Program-made: the position numbers and the translations under genes | Assembly (NCBI GenBank): GCA_035578905.1 | Contig: JAQJVL010000565.1 | Coordinates: 156,001 to 220,000, forward strand | Length of the DNA stretch: 64,000 nucleotides | Source of the DNA: Stictocephala bisonia | Lineage: Eukaryota > Arthropoda > Insecta > Hemiptera > Membracidae | Direction: 5' to 3' | The notes under the pieces: generated by a model | Databases searched by the model: none | What the model saw: the letters and a program-made list of their open reading frames with translations, nothing else | Told to the model about the DNA's origin: nothing | In this document: positions 43,353 to 55,197 of the stretch, in pieces | Layout of the letters: the number at the start of each line of letters is the position of its first letter | Position numbering within the stretch: position 1 is the first letter of the stretch

Positions 43353-44610
43353 GGTTAGTTAAAACTGCATTTAAGAAGATGAGTGTCATCTTATGTATAA
43401 TCAGATACTTAACTAGTAGTATTAATTGTGCTTTGTTTTAATTAAATTTCCAAAAAAACTTAAGAGTAAGGAAGACATATTATCATTTAAGAGAAATAAG
43501 ATAATGTTATCGTTTAGGACCTACAAATTTGAAATATGTAATTGTTATTTATTCCCTGAATACTTCCTAAATATTAAAATCATCTAATAGTATTACAATT
43601 CTGATTTTCATTATGTTGATTAAAAAAAAAAAATAAGTATGTATTTTCGGTTAAATTGACCTTGACTTAGTATATTTCCTTGTAAAAGTGTATTTTTAAG
43701 GATTTAAGATTAGTTCGTTTGTTTTACGTTGTTATGTTTGAATTTAAAAGCCAAAAAATTATTTTTTCTGGGCTTTTTATTTTGACATTTGGTTTTTGAA
43801 AACATATGTTTTTGAAACCCCTTAACAACTTAATGTATTTAAGATATTTTTTATGTTTTTTGTCAATACATTCAGTGGTTTCCACTAAAAATTGAATGCC
43901 GCTGTATATCAATGAATAACCACTATGTTATATAACCAGTTAGAAAAGCCAACAAAATATTTAAAGTCCTATATTCAAATGGTCTCTCAAATACTTAGCT
44001 ATGCTTCTAAAAGGCCTGAAAAGGACATGTGAAAACATGATTATAGAACCGTAAAGGTGAAGCTACGTCTCATGGACGATGGCATGAGACATACTTACTT
44101 TAGCTAATCTTATTTTTACTTTATTTTTTTTCAATGAACAATTGAATGAATACTGCAAGGCTTTTACAAATTTAAATAATTCTCATCCCTTCAACTTATC
44201 TAAAACTTTTTCTGGATGTCTGAAGGTTGATACTGAGTTCACATGACATTTTAGGCCGGGATTAGAACATGAGGGGTATCTGAAGATGAACCAGTTTAAT
44301 GGTTGGCTGTGTTGTCTCAAAGTGTAGTATATTTTAGGGTCTACTAGCACATTAAAAGACTGTACAAATGGTGACAGAATAAATACAGACAAAATGAGAG
44401 TGAAAAACTGTTGTCAAGGGTAATAAACACATTGGCAACCCGTCTTCAATATTTAGAACATAGAAAATATGAATACAAGTCATTACTATTGCTCCTATTT
44501 TCACAAATAATCACGAAGAAGACAATGCATTCTATCTATATCTAGTACTATCAAGGAGTAATACCACTACCTACCCTCTCCATCTTCGCTCCTTTTACAA
44601 CAATAAATCT
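43353..44610. other. Probable 3' UTR and flank of the NHL gene
   Basis: AT-rich sequence after the stop. I cannot fix the cleavage site: AATAAA occurs near 44378, 44421 and 44601, and closer ones are only near-matches. No other gene is visible. Confidence 0.4.
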
Positions 44611-44619
44611 ACGGTAAAT

Positions 44620-47600
44620 AAATTTTATTTATTTATTACTTTTAAGTGTGTACAAAATCAAGGCCCCACCAAGTTATGCAAAACTTGTCGGTGAGGTCTA
44701 TTAGTAAATGAGAAAGACAAAAACATAGTAAAAAAACACACGCAAACATATATATTATAATGTTATATATTAGTAGTTATCGGGCGGTTTAGGGCAAGAA
44801 CCTGTTTCAACAAAATAAAACTGCGTCTTATGATATGACAAAACTATGCATTACAATAGAATGTAAGAATACAATAATTGCAGAATGTGGCTACAACATA
44901 TGAGTGTTTTTAGATAATTTTATTCTGTTTGCCAAAACATTCCTGTTCTCTACACTATGCCCTATTCCCTCAACAACACTTACATCAGCAGTGGGTGAAG
45001 TGTAATGTTGTACTGTAAACAAAAACAAAGTGATATAACCTTAGCATGTTTTCTTATTGTAATTTAATTATTGAAAATACTATTTGAATTCTAAAATGGA
45101 TATATGTTTGATTTGTAAAATTAATTGAACAGTGCAGTGTATTTGATGTGTTAACTATCATATTTATTGTTTGGTACATTGTTCGTTTCTGGGTCAATGT
45201 TTATCTAGGCTGTGTGATTAGGGTAAATAGTCCCTTTCAATACACCTTATCTTCCAAGAAAAATCCGTTACAATGAATGATGAATTTACAAAAGAAACAC
45301 AAGAAATAATTTAAATTAACCTGTATTTGTGAAATGTCATTACTCAAACAATGTTGTAGGGTGATTTTGTTCTGTATTAAATTGGTGTAATAGTGCAGTG
45401 ATTATGTGAATAGCAGCAAATAATGGATATGCCAGTGTGTTGTTTTGTTATTATGATACAATGAGATATACAGAGAATTAGAGAAGAAAAAAATATTTAT
45501 ATGGCCTAGTGAGTGTAAAAAAATCAGAGCCAAATCAGCCAGAGCCTTCAACTTTTTACTCAGATATGTTAGTATAGACTGCAATTACAGCAGTATTTAA
45601 ATCATCGTTAGGCCTATTTATTCCTGTAATTAGCCACTGATAGATAACTTTTTTGAAAGTATTGTAATATTTAGGTTTTCTATTTCATTGGGCAACATAT
45701 TATATAGATAAGGAACAACATAGTTTGGTAACTTTTCTCCATATACTGTTCTAGAGATAGGTGTAGCATAATTGAGAACATTTCTAGTAGTACGTGGCCT
45801 TATGGTTCTTTTTTAAATTCATACTTAGAATAAAACTCAAGTAGTATTAAAAACATATAAAGTCCTTTAGGAGAAAGCTCTCCTACAACACTGTATTGCT
45901 GATAATTATCTAATGTGACCAGGCCTATTCTAATATCATTTTTATACAGAGTTTTCAAACATTTGTTTTGAATATTAGTAATAATGTTAATATGAGTGTC
46001 TGCTGCAGTTCCCCATACTGTGATTCCATATCTCTTAATAGACTCGAACAGAAATTTGTATACAGTATGTATTACTGCAGTACTAAGTTTGTTTTCTATG
46101 ACAACACATGGTCTTTTATGAAGTGTATGAATATGTTCTTTCCAAGTTAGTTTTCTGTCTTTAGTAAGTCCTAGGTATTATCTAGAATTATTATGTCTTT
46201 GCATTGACACTACTTAAGCCTATATAGACATTCACAAGCATGAAGTTTAATGTGTGTAGTTGTTTCAATTTTCATATTTTTAGGGCATATGTACATGAGG
46301 CTAGTTTTATTGAAATTTATAACTAGACCTTTATCATGAGCCCATTTGGTAAAAATTCTAAAATCATTTTGTAATAATTGTTCAGCTATTGTTTTAATAT
46401 TTATGTTCAGCCAGCAACAGCACATAATCTGAATAAGCAAAAACATCGCAATTTTAATTTTTTTCTAATATTTCATTTAAGTATATAATGAACAAAAATG
46501 GTCCAGTTTGGCTTCCTTGGGGCACTCCAAATTTGATATTTGTTCATCACTTATTGTGTTTAGAACTTTCACCATAAACTTTCTATTTTCTAAATAGCTT
46601 TTTAACCAGTTTAAGTAGGGATGCCTCACCCCTATTTTGTATAAAGGAGACACTACATGGTTGTGCTCTACAGTATCAAAAGCTTATGAAAAATCAATGA
46701 AAAGGGCTAGTCCATGACATTTATTGTACATTATATTACTAGCAGTGTAAGCAAAATCTTCCAAGGCCTTTACTGTGCTTCAATTTTTCCTGAATCCTTA
46801 CTGTTTGTTACTCAGAACGTTATTTTCTGTCAGATATTAATTCAATGAGTCTAACACATATTTTTCCATTATCTTTCCTATCACAGGCAAAATTACTATT
46901 GGGCAGTAGTTCTGACAATCTTTCTTACTTTTATTTTTGTAAGTAGGTCTTATAACTGAGGTTTTTAACCAGTTTTGGAGATACCATGTGAAACTGACTC
47001 GTTAATTAGTTGAGATAATAAGCTGGAAGTGTTACTTTCAGCACTGTTGATATCTTTTATCCTTTTTAAGTCCAATCCTAGCAATTTATTTATATTAATT
47101 CTTTTACTATAGACTTAATATTTTCTGCTGTTGACTTAGGTATTTAGAAATTTTGTTTTAAGAAGTTTGTTTATCTGATTTCAATTTCATCACCATAGTA
47201 ACAGCTATGTTTAAGGGCTACAACTCCATTAATAAAGTAGTTAGCAAAACTATTCACAATTTCTTCTTTATCAGTATACCTACCCATAGCAATGGCTATT
47301 GTGCTGTCCACATAACTTTTCTGTCCCCTTCTTAGAAAATAGTTTATGTTTTTCCAGATTTTCCTTAAGTCTCGTCTGTTATTTTCAAAAACATTTTTGT
47401 AATAAGAATTTTCCCTTAACTTTATAATGTTATTCATTCTATCTCAGAGCTTTTTATATAAATTTCTATGCCCATTGTTGGAGGGGTCCTCTTTTCACAG
47501 CCTAAACAATCTGTCTCTTTCTGTAATTAGATTTAATATTTCTGGGTACATCCATTCCTTCAGTGGTGACTTGGAAAAACCAGTGCTATGGTAAGTTTTC

Positions 47601-47692
47601 CCCGAACTAATATTTCATTAGTTGAACTCTCCTCATAGATTACTGCAAACTTGCTAATTAGTGATTCAAATCCAATGTTTATATCATCATAG

Positions 47693-47740
<48 letters not shown>

Positions 47741-47805
47741 GTTATAATAAAAAACAATAACTTAGCACCCTTAAATAGTTTTTTTATGGAATTATTTATA
47801 TTTAT

Positions 47806-47856
<51 letters not shown>

Positions 47857-48730
47857 CAGTTTACACTGTCTAATTGTTCTCTCAATACACGTTCCTGTAT
47901 TTTTCTTACTTTTTTTACCTCTACGTCTCTTTTTCCTCCTCCCTTGAGATCTATTTGAATATTCACAATGTAATGGTCTGATATTTTACTTTTAATAATG
48001 CCAGTGAAAATATGTTCAATAGCCTATCTATTTTGTAGTAAATATGGTCTATGCATGATTTGGTAACACTATCCAGTCATATTTCTTCTCTTGTATAGTC
48101 CCATATTCCATTTTCTAGGCCCCATTCTGCCAACACTGTCCCGTAATTTAATACATTACAATCATTTCTATTCTTTATATTAATATTTGTATCACCCATA
48201 TTACTATATTTCTATGGTTTCCCAGTTTAGATAAGACGTAATTAATCTCTTGTATGACTTGTGGAAGTTGAAATCCGCTAGAGGAGAAGGGGAGTCCGTA
48301 CACTGCATGTAGCAGAAACTTAAAAGGCTCTTTCATACCAATCAGCTCCAGTTCACCTGTGATGTGTTCATATGTGTTTATGTTGTCAATGTTTCTGTTT
48401 TTAAAGCTGACGGTCTGAGTGTTATAGAACATGATAAGCCTCCCTCCCTTCTTACTTTCTCTAAGTTTGAAAACTTTCCTATAGGTATGTTATGTTAAAA
48501 TGAATAATTTCATCTTCATTACAAAAGCCCTCAACCAAAATTATACAGTCAAAAGTTGCATTGCTAGACATTATTTGCAATTTTAGAGTATCCCAGTTAC
48601 TAATTGACCTAGCGTTAAGATATAGCATATCAATCTTGAGCCTACTAGATTCTACTGCAGAGTTCCATTCTCCAAGACAAGTGTAAATGCCCAAAATATA
48701 ATCTACTATCAATTAAATTTAACTCCATTT
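44620..48730 (-). mobile_element. Degenerate LINE (Jockey/CR1-like), near full length
   Basis: Read on the - strand from high to low coordinates. 48712-48479 gives IDMLYLNARSISNWDTLKLQ, the start of an apurinic-type endonuclease. 48432-48175 is its middle part with HAVYGLPFSSSGFQ, and 47437-47171 is the linker. About 46700-46560 gives FDTVEHNHVVSPLYKIGVRH, 46532-46501 the RT box GVPQGSQTGPFLF, and 46450-46408 FAYSDYVLLL in place of the canonical Y-A-D-D. 45830-45600 gives the C-terminal LYNMLPNEIEN block. The 3' end near 44625 shows a (TTTA)n-type tail. Stops and frameshifts throughout make it a fossil, further split by 47695-47855. Confidence 0.85.
47695..47855 (-). repeat. (TA)n - Penelope terminal scrap - (TA)n inside the LINE
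   Basis: Two (TA) runs (about 47695-47734 and 47808-47854) flank about 70 bp. On the - strand this reads ...AAACTATTTAAGGGTGCTAA then GTTATTGTTTTTTATTATAA. That closely matches the terminal part of the Penelope-like element at 13374-13410 (AAACTGTAAGGGTGCTCAGT then TATT). Confidence 0.6.
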
Positions 48731-48739
48731 TTTCAAATT

Positions 48740-50177
48740 GAAAAATATAAATTATATAAAGTAATAACAATAATAAACTTCCTCATAATTCAACATGACA
48801 ATGAAATAAATATAAATATAACAAAAATATAACATCTGAAAATAAACTATAATCTCTATAAATTCAACAACAGACACAAAAACACAATAACAAAGGGACG
48901 AATTCAGCAGCAACAAGACTATAAACAAGTTAGACAAACATACAAAACAAGAGACAAGTTTTGTAAATAAGTATTTACAATAACAGCATTTGTGAAAAAA
49001 GGATAGTGTCAGAAACTATGTTGTTGCTATCCCTGAGATTAAATTGCATGCTACAGGTGAAATAGCCTATTTTATTTTATTTAGGTCATCATAGCTTCAA
49101 ATTACTAACCAAATTACTATTTTCTCCTTTTTTACCAACACTGGCCCACCTCTAAACCAGACAAATACAAACTACCAAATTAGATATCTAACAAATAATC
49201 AATAATTAAAGAAGTAATAATAAACCTTTTAAACCATACGTAAATGGAAAATATAAATAATTCCAATGAAGATTCCTACCACTACTGCAACTCAAAACCA
49301 CATAAAAGTGCTAAAAACTATCTCTAAACTGCTAGGACTCTAAAAATATTAAACAAATTAAAAAGGATAGAATGGAAAAGCATTATTTGAGAAAACTAAA
49401 GGGCCTTCTCATTTAAATTATATGGTAAAATTACACTACAAAAACATAGCCGAATTCTTGGTAAGTGTCCACAGGAAAAAGACAAATAAAATGAACAAAG
49501 AGATTATTGTCAATTTGGAGAGAACATATTCAGTAATCTAGTTTGGGAAATGGGTTAGTAATGATACACATATAAACTTTGAAAGTAAATAAAAGCTCAT
49601 CTTGTGATTAAATATCAATGCTAAAACTCAATATCGTATCATATAAATAAAAAATAACAAAGGTTTGGTAATTAATTACAATAGTGTTTCGTCAGTTATT
49701 GTATCGGAATATCTAATATGTGGATTGACCTAAAATCTAAATTGTTTTGCCTCTGTTGCAGCAAAATGATACTAAGCATCCCTTAACAATATTTCCTAAA
49801 CATATATTTAATAGTTTTTATATATTCTTTCATGGTTGGGAAGAATCTGCGATGTCAAAAGTCAAAGGTTCATTAAAGTAGCAGTGGTTGACTTTAGCCG
49901 TAGAGACTATAATGTTCGTATTCATGATCCTTCCTAAATATTTCTGTTACATGTGAACGATAATACAATAAGTTTATAGTAGTAATAACACTTAGTAAAA
50001 TATTTTAAGTTTTAATATGTCCCATAAACATATTATGTAGGTATATGCCGTGTACTGAATTAAGCTTATTCCACGCATATCAAATATGTCGTAGTAGGCT
50101 TTAAATAAATTAAAATTTTAACAACAAATATTGATGATATTGAATGTACTTTATCATGTGGCGTGTGATGCTTTCAG
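48740..50177. other. AT-rich spacer, nothing recognisable
   Basis: No domain, array or convincing exon seen between the LINE 5' end and the exon at 50178. Confidence 0.6.
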
Positions 50178-50940
50178 GAGGCAGCTATCAGCACCAGCCG
50201 CAGTCGAATACTTGTCCGAGGACACGCCCCAAGAGAGACTCATCATTATGGCCGCCACAGTTTCACAGCCTCCCCGTAAAATTGAACGCTCTATATCAAA
50301 CGATGAGGACATTTCCTCATCTCTATCGTTTGACAATATCCTGCGATCTCATTCTTTTGAGGACCAAATACGGTATTCTGCTGACTCCCGCGATTCTTTA
50401 TTTAAATCATCATCTTTAGAAAATAGAAGTAGTTCCTCTCAAAATGGAAGACAAACACTGAATACACTTCATATCTCACCAGAAATTAATGCTGAATTCA
50501 GTAGCAGAGCAATGCTCTCACCTCGTTCCCCTACTCGTGAGTACCGCCTCACGAGTCCTTCAAATTCCTCGCATTCACTGCCAACAGTAATCCACGAATT
50601 TAATCCTTACTCCAGTTCAATTCCAGTGGGTCACACAAGTCTCAAATCATTAACTCCATCATTGCCCAGCCGAGTTCATCGTACCTTTTCAATTGAGAGT
50701 CAACCACTACCACTTACTCAATCAGCCAATCTTAGAAACAATCTAAGACCAGATCATTCTAGAATTCACCATACCGTCAACACTATAGCTGGGTCAAATG
50801 TATTTCCTAGGTCAATTACCGCTAATTCTCCGCTCCTCTCGTCCACTCCTATGCCTTCGGCCATCCTCTCTCGACGTTTGAGCTCTGCTGGTCTTCCTCC
50901 TCGGCGATCTATATCTTCTCGCCGGATGTCGATATTTTAA
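50178..50940 (+). CDS. Terminal coding exon, Ser/Pro/Arg-rich, unknown gene
   Basis: A 763-bp open stretch after the acceptor GTGATGCTTTCAG, in phase 2. It reads RQLSAPAAVEYLSEDTPQER and on for about 254 residues to SSRRMSIF-stop at 50938-50940. It is Ser-rich (over a fifth of residues by eye), with repeated LRSHSFEDQ, SRDSLFKSSS, LSPRSPTREY and RRLSSAGLPPRRSISSRR phosphosite-like patterns; no folded domain recognised. AATAAA at 51378-51383, about 440 nt after the stop, fits as its poly(A) signal. It may be the last exon of a gene whose other exons I cannot see. Its phase also fits the end of the 38283-38500 exon, so it could be an alternative 3' end of the NHL gene that would lose blades 5-6. 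An ATG at 50131 precedes the acceptor and would give a 269-codon frame if unspliced. Confidence 0.65.
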
Positions 50941-51377
50941 ATTTAGACTTACACATCTAGTCAAACTAGTCAAAGAATGTACTTAATGTGGGATATTAAC
51001 TCACTTTAAAAAAGAAAATACTCATATAAAGCTGTTAAAACAAATATTTTGAATAATATTAATGCATTTATTTATATACCTTTACGGCTCATATTTTTTA
51101 ACTTGCATTAGGATGATGTACAGACTTGTTTGTTGATAGTTGAAGACAACTCAAATGTAACCATTTAGTCCTCTAACAATAACTATATGCCCCCAAGGAA
51201 ATTAAACTTTATATAAACAGTTTCTTGAAGTTAGCTATGTCGTTACACGTTTCTTCTTGAAACACGTAGCAGACAGCCATACCTTCAATTAATGACTAAA
51301 ATTGTTTTGTTATTTTTTTTAACATAGCGCTTAAGTTGTTATTTTCTTAACTGACTGTGTTGGTATTGATATCTTTG

Positions 51378-51383
51378 AATAAA
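51378..51383 (+). promoter_or_regulatory. Poly(A) signal AATAAA
   Basis: Canonical hexamer downstream of the 50178-50940 exon, followed by the GT-rich sequence GTGTATTACGTTGTTTG, consistent with a cleavage region. Confidence 0.5.
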
Positions 51384-51389
51384 GTGTAT

Positions 51390-52117
51390 TACGTTGTTTG
51401 AAATGTCTTTATAATCCCCTTATAATTTTTACGTCACCATTCGTTCTTTTCATAACTATAGGGTATTATAAATTATGACATTCGTTTAAGTAAATAGGTT
51501 TAATAATTTAGTATGTTTTAAATTTTATATAAGACAATGTGAGTAAAATATTATAATATACATATCCTAATTATATATGTGCGTTGATTTATTAAGATTT
51601 GTATGACGAGTGATTTATCATTACTTCTTCAAAATCTACCACTTAAAATATTCAATTAAAAGGATTTATGCTCATTAATTTAAAATTATACTATTGCTAC
51701 CTATTAATGTGGCTTTTATGTTTGTATTTGGACTTTTAAGAATATTTACCATTCAACTAATTTATTATTATGATGTTGAAAGTTCATTGTAATTTGTTGT
51801 ACCTCTCTTGACTGTAAGTATCATATCATATAGTTTAAACTTTTGATAATCTTTGGAAATGTTCGTATTACATAACACCGTCATTTGTAAATTAATATAA
51901 CGGTAAATTCCACCTCCCATTTTGATCACTACTTACCATGTGAAATATAACTTATTTTGTGTACTTCTACGAAGATTATGGGTATTATGTTTAAAATCAT
52001 AAGGTCTACAGCTTCCAAGCATTATTTTGTAAAACACAACATTATATAGATAAATATTTTTCTCATAATCAAATAATATTTACTTCTCTGTTAAATAAAA
52101 ATGTTATGTCTTATATA
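51390..52117. other. AT-rich spacer
   Basis: No feature recognised. Confidence 0.6.
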
Positions 52118-52799
52118 CAGGGTGGTTGAAAATTAACTTGCACCCGCACAAACTTTTTTAATAATAAAAATATTTTATTTAAATTTGTGGTAATCTGCTT
52201 AGGTATGAGGGGCTACATTAATGAAAGCATTTTAAAATGTCCCCCCTGAAGGGGGCTGGGAGGGGGGTAACTCACAATTTTTAAATAGCAACCCCTATTG
52301 TGTGACCCCTCAGATAAAAGAGCTTGGTAGGAGGAGAAAGTTAACATAAAGAACAATGAAATCGAACCATCCAAAACAAAATGGTGGCAATAAAGGGAAG
52401 TTACTCAAAATTAACCCTTTGTGACGTCTTTTATGTGAAAAATATTCAATTTATGTCTGAGGACATATTTGTAAATGTTTTGAGACCAAAGCTGGGGGTG
52501 GGGTAGGGACACCTCATGGCTGAATTTTTATAGAAATTATTATCCAATACCTTATTTTGAAGGTCTAGATTAAACAAGAAATAAAAATTCACTAAAATTG
52601 TTGGATTTCCTTAGACAGCTCGAAGAGTAAGTAGCTGAAATATTAATTCTTGAAGTAAAAATGGATTAAATACATCCATATTAAAATGGCAATTTAAAAT
52701 AAAATTTACAGGAATTAGAATTCAATTAGTTGTATTGGTGAATGTTTTGGTAGAACAAACGAATGTGACATTGATTAGATATAATAATTTCAATGAATA

Positions 52800-54330
52800 T
52801 ATTAACGTACATTAAATACTGGAATTGTGCCCCTTGAGTTTCCATGTGATAATACAGTCGATGTTCAAATGCTCGATCTCTGACGTTTAGCAATGTTTCT
52901 GGAGAGATTCTTCTGCATTCTTCTGGAATTCTGTTTGTTAGATCTTGTAATGGCTTAGTGAAATAAACAACAGATTTAAATGGTCCCAATAAGCAATAAG
53001 CAATAATAAGCAATAAGCAATTTATTGATCCGTTAAACATGCAGTTACATGCAATTGGACAGGTCAATACATAATTAAAGTACATAAAAAATTGCAATCA
53101 AGTTTAAATAGTATATACTACAACGATTATCTCAATAAGTAATAAAACATTATGTCTAAATATAAATATCTACATGCAGAGATTGAGGCACACATGCTCA
53201 ATTGTAGCAAAGAATATAATAATTTAAGCTAATAATTTTGGTAAATATACTTAATACATGCAAGGGTTACAGCAATTCATTCACTGTTAAAACAAAAAGA
53301 TTGATTTAGGTGGATGCTCAATTAAAAAAGCCACTGACAATTTCAGTAGGAAGTGTAAAAAATTCATTCATAGAGTAGAGAGGCCAAGCTAAAAGAAGCC
53401 TTCTGAGGCCACTTTTGAATTTTGAAAGATCTTGGTTCCTAGCAATACAGGGCAGAGCGTTAAACAGTCTAATGCAGAACAAAATTCCCATGGATTTAAA
53501 TCAGAGGATCGAGCTGGCCATTCAATTGCAGCCATACGACCTATCCACCGATTAGGGAACTCTGCATCTAAGCACTAACATTTAACCCATAGTGTGGTGG
53601 TGCCCCGTCTTGTTGATACACTGTGGTTGTTGATACACTGTGGTTGTTGATACACGTTGTTGAATGTTGTTGCTACTACGTGATTTACTGCCGGAACCAT
53701 TTGATTTTGCAAGAAATTGAGGTAAACGTTTCCATCCAAATTTATATTTATGACGAAGGGTTCAATTATTTTATTGGCTAATATTCCTGCTCATAAGTTT
53801 ACCTGTTGAGGATGTTGTGTATGGCTTTCTCTGTACCCATGTGGGTGTTTTTGGGACCAGTATGGACTGTTATGTCTGTTAACTGCTCCGTGTAAAGTAA
53901 AAGAGGCCTCGTCTGTGAACAAGCTATTGAATTAATATAAGTTTTCATTAATTATTATGTCCGTAATGACCTCACAAAACTGAAGCCTCCTGTCAAAGTC
54001 ATCTTCTATAAGGTCTTGTACAAGATGTATTTTGTACAGATGAAATTAATGTTTTCTCAAAGTCTTTTGTACTGATCATCTTGTTAAATTGTGAATTCAT
54101 GCCACAGCTCTAACTGACTGCTGAGGATTCATATTTTATCGCACCAAAACACCTTCTTCTACTACTTCTTCTACAGCAGACCGGCCTGACTATGGTCGCC
54201 CATTTCCAGTGTGCTGACATTTTTGAATTAAGTTAGCCACTGCAGATCTTGAAACTGGATGATAAGAACTTGAATCCGACTAAACTCCCTGGAAGGAGCT
54301 TGATAAGTTCTTATCTGGCCCAATAGAAGT
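52800..54330 (-). pseudogene. Mariner-superfamily transposase relic
   Basis: Reading high to low on the - strand: about 54240 VANLIQKCQHTGNGRP (N-terminal helix-turn-helix part); about 53920 FTDEASFTLHGAVNRHNSPY WSQKHPHGYRE (around the first catalytic Asp); about 53615 YQQDGAPPHYGLNV (second catalytic Asp). Then, in another frame, LDAEFPNRWIGRMAAIEWPA followed by RSSDLNPWEF (third catalytic position region). After the LINE insertion, 52980-52810 gives KSVVYFTKPLQDLTNRIPEE, ISPETLLNVRDRAFEHRLYY and the C-terminus. The QQDGAPPHY...WPARSPDLNPLDF pattern is common in insect mariner relatives. Several stops and frameshifts make it non-functional. Confidence 0.85.
52987..53480 (-). mobile_element. 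5'-truncated LINE 3' end inserted in the mariner transposase
   Basis: On the - strand it reads RLFNALPCIARNQDLSKFKS then GLRRLLLAWPLYSMNEFFTL, the conserved C-terminal tail of LINE ORF2 (LYN-LP...FK..L...LL...YS..EF). After about 250 bp of 3' UTR it ends in AATAAATTGCTTATTGCTTA with further (TTGCTTA)-like repeats at 52987-53025. It interrupts the transposase between its NPxxF and KSVVY parts, so it inserted after the mariner element. Confidence 0.85.
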
Positions 54331-55197
54331 AGTATTTCAACTATTTTATTTAATGTAAACATTATTTGTCTCTAATGGAAGAGTTACAGAAAAAAATAAT
54401 TCGCAAAAGTAATGTAAAAAAGTACGTTCACAAAATACACAATTAAACACCAAAATACTTAAACTACAACGATCGACTAAACAGTTGTAATAAGTGAGCA
54501 TTGCCCCCTCCTTTTACAAAAATAAGAACTTAAAAGATGTGGGAAACCCAGTGAATGTTCTATTTATTTAGCAAAACTTGTTAAGACCAGTAAGGAAAAA
54601 CATAATTATTAATGTTACGGGAATATTAAACGTTTCTCCCACATAAATTTTAACAACTTATCTTTTTGAGCTGCCATTTTGGAAAGGGTTGTCAAAAATA
54701 TTTCATGGATTACAGATTCTTGTCTAAACTAAATCTGCAAAATGAGGTATCACATGAAGATTTTTTTCAAATTTTAGGGGCTGTCCTCAACACCTCCTTC
54801 CTAAAACAGAATTTACAAATCTTAATTTTGAGTAACCGAACCTTTAATTACGCAAAAATATTGTGCTTCAACTGAAATCAAACGCCTTTAATAGTAAAAT
54901 ATTACAGGAAGCTGCAAATCACTTTTCAGCCATTTCATTTACTTGGTCATCATTTTGTTTTGGATGGTCTGATTTCACTTTTCTTCATGTTAACTTTCTT
55001 TGTCTGACCAAGCTCTTAGTTAGCACCAAAAAACTTAAATATTTTGAGTTGCCCCCAACCCCCGGCACCTTCAGGGGGACATTTTAAAATCATTTCATTA
55101 ATTTAGCCCCTCATACCTAAAATTTCACAAACTGAAATAAAATAATTTTGGAATTAAAAAAGTTAGTGTGGGTGCAAGTTACTTTTCACCTACCCTG

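Larger units (their letters stand above)
52118..55197 (-). mobile_element. Mariner-type transposon with ~160-bp terminal inverted repeats, decayed
   Basis: The left end CAGGGTGGTTGAAAATTAAC then TTGCACCCGCACAAACTTTT matches the complement of the right end, CAGGGTAGGTGAAAAGTAAC then TTGCACCCACACTAACTTTT. Similarity continues for about 160 bp, through TAGGTATGAGGGGCTA and TTTTAAAATGTCCCCCTGAA. TA flanks both ends. The transposase, on the - strand, is broken (see 52800-54330). Terminal repeats this well preserved beside a broken gene suggest moderate age. A LINE 3' end is inserted at about 52987-53480. Confidence 0.88.
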
